A DNA stretch of 64,000 bases from assembly GCF_007858285.1 (NCBI RefSeq), contig NZ_VFIL01000002.1, positions 620,001 to 684,000 of the forward strand, in the 5' to 3' direction. Position 1 is the first letter of the stretch. Every line of letters starts with the position of its first letter. The notes below the pieces were generated by a model. It was not told the origin of the DNA. It saw nothing but the letters and a program-made list of their open reading frames with translations, and searched no databases. The DNA comes from Pseudomonas brenneri (lineage in GTDB: Bacteria; Pseudomonadota; Gammaproteobacteria; Pseudomonadales; Pseudomonadaceae). Below are positions 62,191-64,000 of the stretch, in pieces. A program made the translations under genes and the position numbers.

Positions 62191-63048
62191 TTATTCGAGC
62201 ATCCTTTCCAGCAGCCAGCTCCCCGCTGGCCCCGGCGGATGTTGCCTCGACCACAATGCATCCACCGCCACCGAGCGCGGCCAGCCGCGAGCCTTGAGCT
62301 CCACCAACTGACCATTGGCAAAACGCTCCACCAGCCAGCGCGGCAACGGCGCCCAACCAAAACCGAGGATGGCCATTTCCATCAACATCAAAAAGCTGGG
62401 AGCGGACCAGACCCGGCCCGTCAGCCGGTTTTCATTGGGGTTGATGATGCTTGCCAGGCGCAGTTCCCGGTGTTGTTGCAGGGTTTGCCGGTCGATGCCA
62501 TCGAGGTTGGCCAGTGCATGCAGCGGCGAAACAAACAGTGCCAGTTGCGCGCGCTCTTCGACGGTGGCGTGGGTCAGGTCCGGCGGGTAAACCTCCTGCG
62601 CCTCGATAAACGCGAGCTGCGCCCGCCCGCTTTGTACCAGGGCCATGAGGTCTTCACACTCGGCAATCAACCATTCCAGCTCCAGGTCCGGATAACGTTG
62701 CTCAAGGGCGCTGAGCACCGTTTCAAAGCGTCCTGACTGATAAGTGTCGGACATGGCGATACTGAGCTTGGGCTCCAGCCCCTGGGACAACTGGCTGGCG
62801 GCAAGCTCCAGGCGGCTGCTGGCTTCCAGCACCTGCTCGGCCCGTTGCAGCAATACATGCCCGGCCGGCGTCAGGCTCGGCTTGCGGCTGCTGCGGTCGA
62901 ACAGCACCACGTCCAGGTCAATCTCAAGGCTGGCCACCGCCGCGCTGATGGTGGATTGGCTCTTGCCCAGCTTGCGTGCCGCCGCCGAAAACGAGCCTTG
63001 GGTCGCCGCCTGGACAAACGCTTGCAACACTTCATGAGATGCCATCAT
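62191..63048 (-). CDS. LysR-family regulator
   Basis: 285 residues with N-terminal HTH (FSAAARKLGKSQSTISAAVA) and effector domain. It is divergent from the PACE exporter with 54 nt to the first possible start, so it may control it. The start could be either of two adjacent Met codons. Inducer unknown. Confidence 0.88.
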   Translation of the reverse strand: MMASHEVLQAFVQAATQGSFSAAARKLGKSQSTISAAVASLEIDLDVVLFDRSSRKPSLTPAGHVLLQRAEQVLEASSRLELAASQLSQGLEPKLSIAMSDTYQSGRFETVLSALEQRYPDLELEWLIAECEDLMALVQSGRAQLAFIEAQEVYPPDLTHATVEERAQLALFVSPLHALANLDGIDRQTLQQHRELRLASIINPNENRLTGRVWSAPSFLMLMEMAILGFGWAPLPRWLVERFANGQLVELKARGWPRSVAVDALWSRQHPPGPAGSWLLERMLE

Positions 63049-63135
63049 CTATCGCCTTGATCGATGGTTATTGATTATGAAGTATCGGGTCGGTGAGGGA
63101 TTATGGCAACCCTCGACACCCACAGAGCACGAGTC

Positions 63136-63582
63136 ATGACCATCACCAAATCCATCACTGAACGCGTTTTCCAGGCCATCGGTTTTGAGGGCCTGGCCTT
63201 GTTGATCTGTACCCCGTTGCTGGTCTGGATCACTGGCCGGCCAGCCCTGGAAATGGGCGCGGTAACCCTGGCCATCAGCCTGCTGGCGCTGACCTGGAAC
63301 ATCATCTTCAACAGCCTGTTTGACCGCCTCAAGGCGCGCCTGCAACTGGCCAATAGCGGCAAGACCCGCGTGCTACACGCCTTGCTGTTTGAGGGCGGGC
63401 TGATTCTGTTTGCCGTGCCGCTGATTGCCGCGTGGCTGAATATCAGCCTGATGCAGGCGTTTATCCTTGATATCGGTGTGCTGCTGTTTTTCCTGCCGTA
63501 CACCTACGTGTACCACTGGGGCTACGACGTGCTGCGGGACAAATTCCTGTGTAGGAGTGAGCTGGCTCGCGAAGGACGTTAA
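63136..63582 (+). CDS. PACE-family efflux transporter
   Basis: 148 residues, four helices as two tandem BTP domains: RVFQAIGFEGLALLICTPL and later ARLQ...LHALLFEGGLILFAVPL. Relatives (AceI) export chlorhexidine and polyamines. Start MTITKSITERVF is the usual one; an ATG 11 codons upstream exists. The last ~10 residues (CRSELAREGR) are encoded by the left arm of a REP element. Confidence 0.87.
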   Translation: MTITKSITERVFQAIGFEGLALLICTPLLVWITGRPALEMGAVTLAISLLALTWNIIFNSLFDRLKARLQLANSGKTRVLHALLFEGGLILFAVPLIAAWLNISLMQAFILDIGVLLFFLPYTYVYHWGYDVLRDKFLCRSELAREGR

Positions 63583-63650
63583 CGATGACGTGGGCCGTCT
63601 GAATGAACGCGGTGTCCTTGGGTTTTTCGCGAGCAAGCTCGCTCCTACAA
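63550..63650. repeat. REPIN overlapping the PACE gene 3' end
   Basis: tgtaggagtgagctggctcg (63550) and cgagcaagctcgctcctaca (ending 63650) are inverted arms. The left arm lies within the coding region of the PACE gene. Confidence 0.85.
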
Positions 63651-63661
63651 GGGGGCTGACG

Positions 63662-64000
63662 TTAGACGAACATCCCGCCTGATGCCTCGATACGTTGCCC
63701 GTTGATCCATTTGCTGCCGTCGGCCAGCAGTGTGGAGATCGCCCCGCCAATGTCGTCCGGCAAGCCGACCCGACCCAGGGCTGTGTTGCCGGCGACAAAG
63801 GCATTGATGTCGGCGTTGTCGCGCACGGCACCGCCGCCGAAGTCAGTCTCGATGGCGCCAGGGGCCAGGGTGTTGACGCTGATCCCACGGGCGCCCAATT
63901 CCTTGGCCTGGTAGCGGGTCAGCACTTCCACCGCGCCTTTCATTGAGGCGTAGGCGGCATAACCTGGCAGGCTGAAACGCGCCAGGCCGCTGGAGATATT
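63662..64000 (-). CDS. SDR-family oxidoreductase (5' end outside window)
   Basis: C-terminal 112 residues of a classical short-chain dehydrogenase. The catalytic Ser (ISSGLARF) and Y-x3-K (YAAYASMKGAVEV) are visible, then VNTLAPGAIETDF and the usual SKWINGQRIEASGGM end. The NAD(P)-binding half is off the window. Substrate unknown. Confidence 0.9.
   Translation of the reverse strand, partial: NISSGLARFSLPGYAAYASMKGAVEVLTRYQAKELGARGISVNTLAPGAIETDFGGGAVRDNADINAFVAGNTALGRVGLPDDIGGAISTLLADGSKWINGQRIEASGGMFV

Overview
This 64-kb window is chromosomal DNA of a fluorescent Pseudomonas (P. fluorescens group). The evidence is the GC-rich coding with strong third-position bias, the gene sets and orders shared with P. 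aeruginosa and P. putida (bifA-sodB-argP; gts-oprB-hexR-zwf-pgl-eda; gntR-gntK-gntP; phaJ4-hydrolase-fadD2-fadD1), and about twenty REP/REPIN hairpins of the two types typical of that group. I see no rRNA, tRNA, CRISPR array, prophage, insertion sequence or broken gene. The first and last genes are cut by the window edges.

Layout. 1-7 kb: a CpxR-like regulator operon, yciI-yciB, and a co-directional block for RNA/tRNA and chromosome maintenance (PHP nuclease, YciO-type protein, scpA, scpB, DUF1289, rluB). 7-16 kb: an aromatic amino-acid permease with a Trp-containing candidate leader peptide, arfB, an MFS exporter, two unannotated-type small genes, an HD protein, an Mpo1-like protein, an AraC regulator, trkH and an imelysin lipoprotein. 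16-24 kb: c-di-GMP phosphodiesterase bifA, sodB, the argO/ACT/argP arginine-export unit, an epimerase and a coiled-coil membrane protein. 24-36.4 kb: a glucose island with an AGE isomerase, the gtsABCD ABC importer, porin oprB, a hexose-6-phosphate mutarotase, regulator hexR and zwf-pgl-eda. 36.5-47.4 kb: an aminotransferase, DUF3820, a DUF2383 protein behind a sigma-54-type promoter, phaJ4, a lipase-like hydrolase, fadD2/fadD1, CsbD, YihY, peptide deformylase, and a Lys-rich 38-residue protein. 47.9-58.8 kb: a BdlA-type PAS-PAS-MCP protein, GST/uronate-dehydrogenase-like genes, the gluconate regulon gntR/gntK/gntP, alaC and a hipBA toxin-antitoxin module. 58.9-64 kb: a stress-type operon ending in an ECF42-type sigma factor, a LysR regulator, a PACE exporter and an SDR.

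How it works together. The glucose island takes sugar in through OprB and GtsABCD, interconverts hexose-6-phosphate anomers, and feeds the Entner-Doudoroff route (zwf, pgl, eda) under HexR. Gluconate enters separately through GntP and GntK under GntR, whose operator core occurs three times across that locus. Two promoters of the glucose island, in front of the AGE gene and gtsA, carry the same palindrome-plus-half-site at exactly the same distance from the -10 box, which points to one shared activator.

Most striking regulatory observations: the duplicated glucose-island activator element, the leader peptide before aroP, an ECF42-type promoter before the SnoaL/DGPF/SRPBCC/ECF42 operon, direct-repeat operators over the hipBA promoter, and a sigma-54 site with an adjoining palindrome before the DUF2383 gene.
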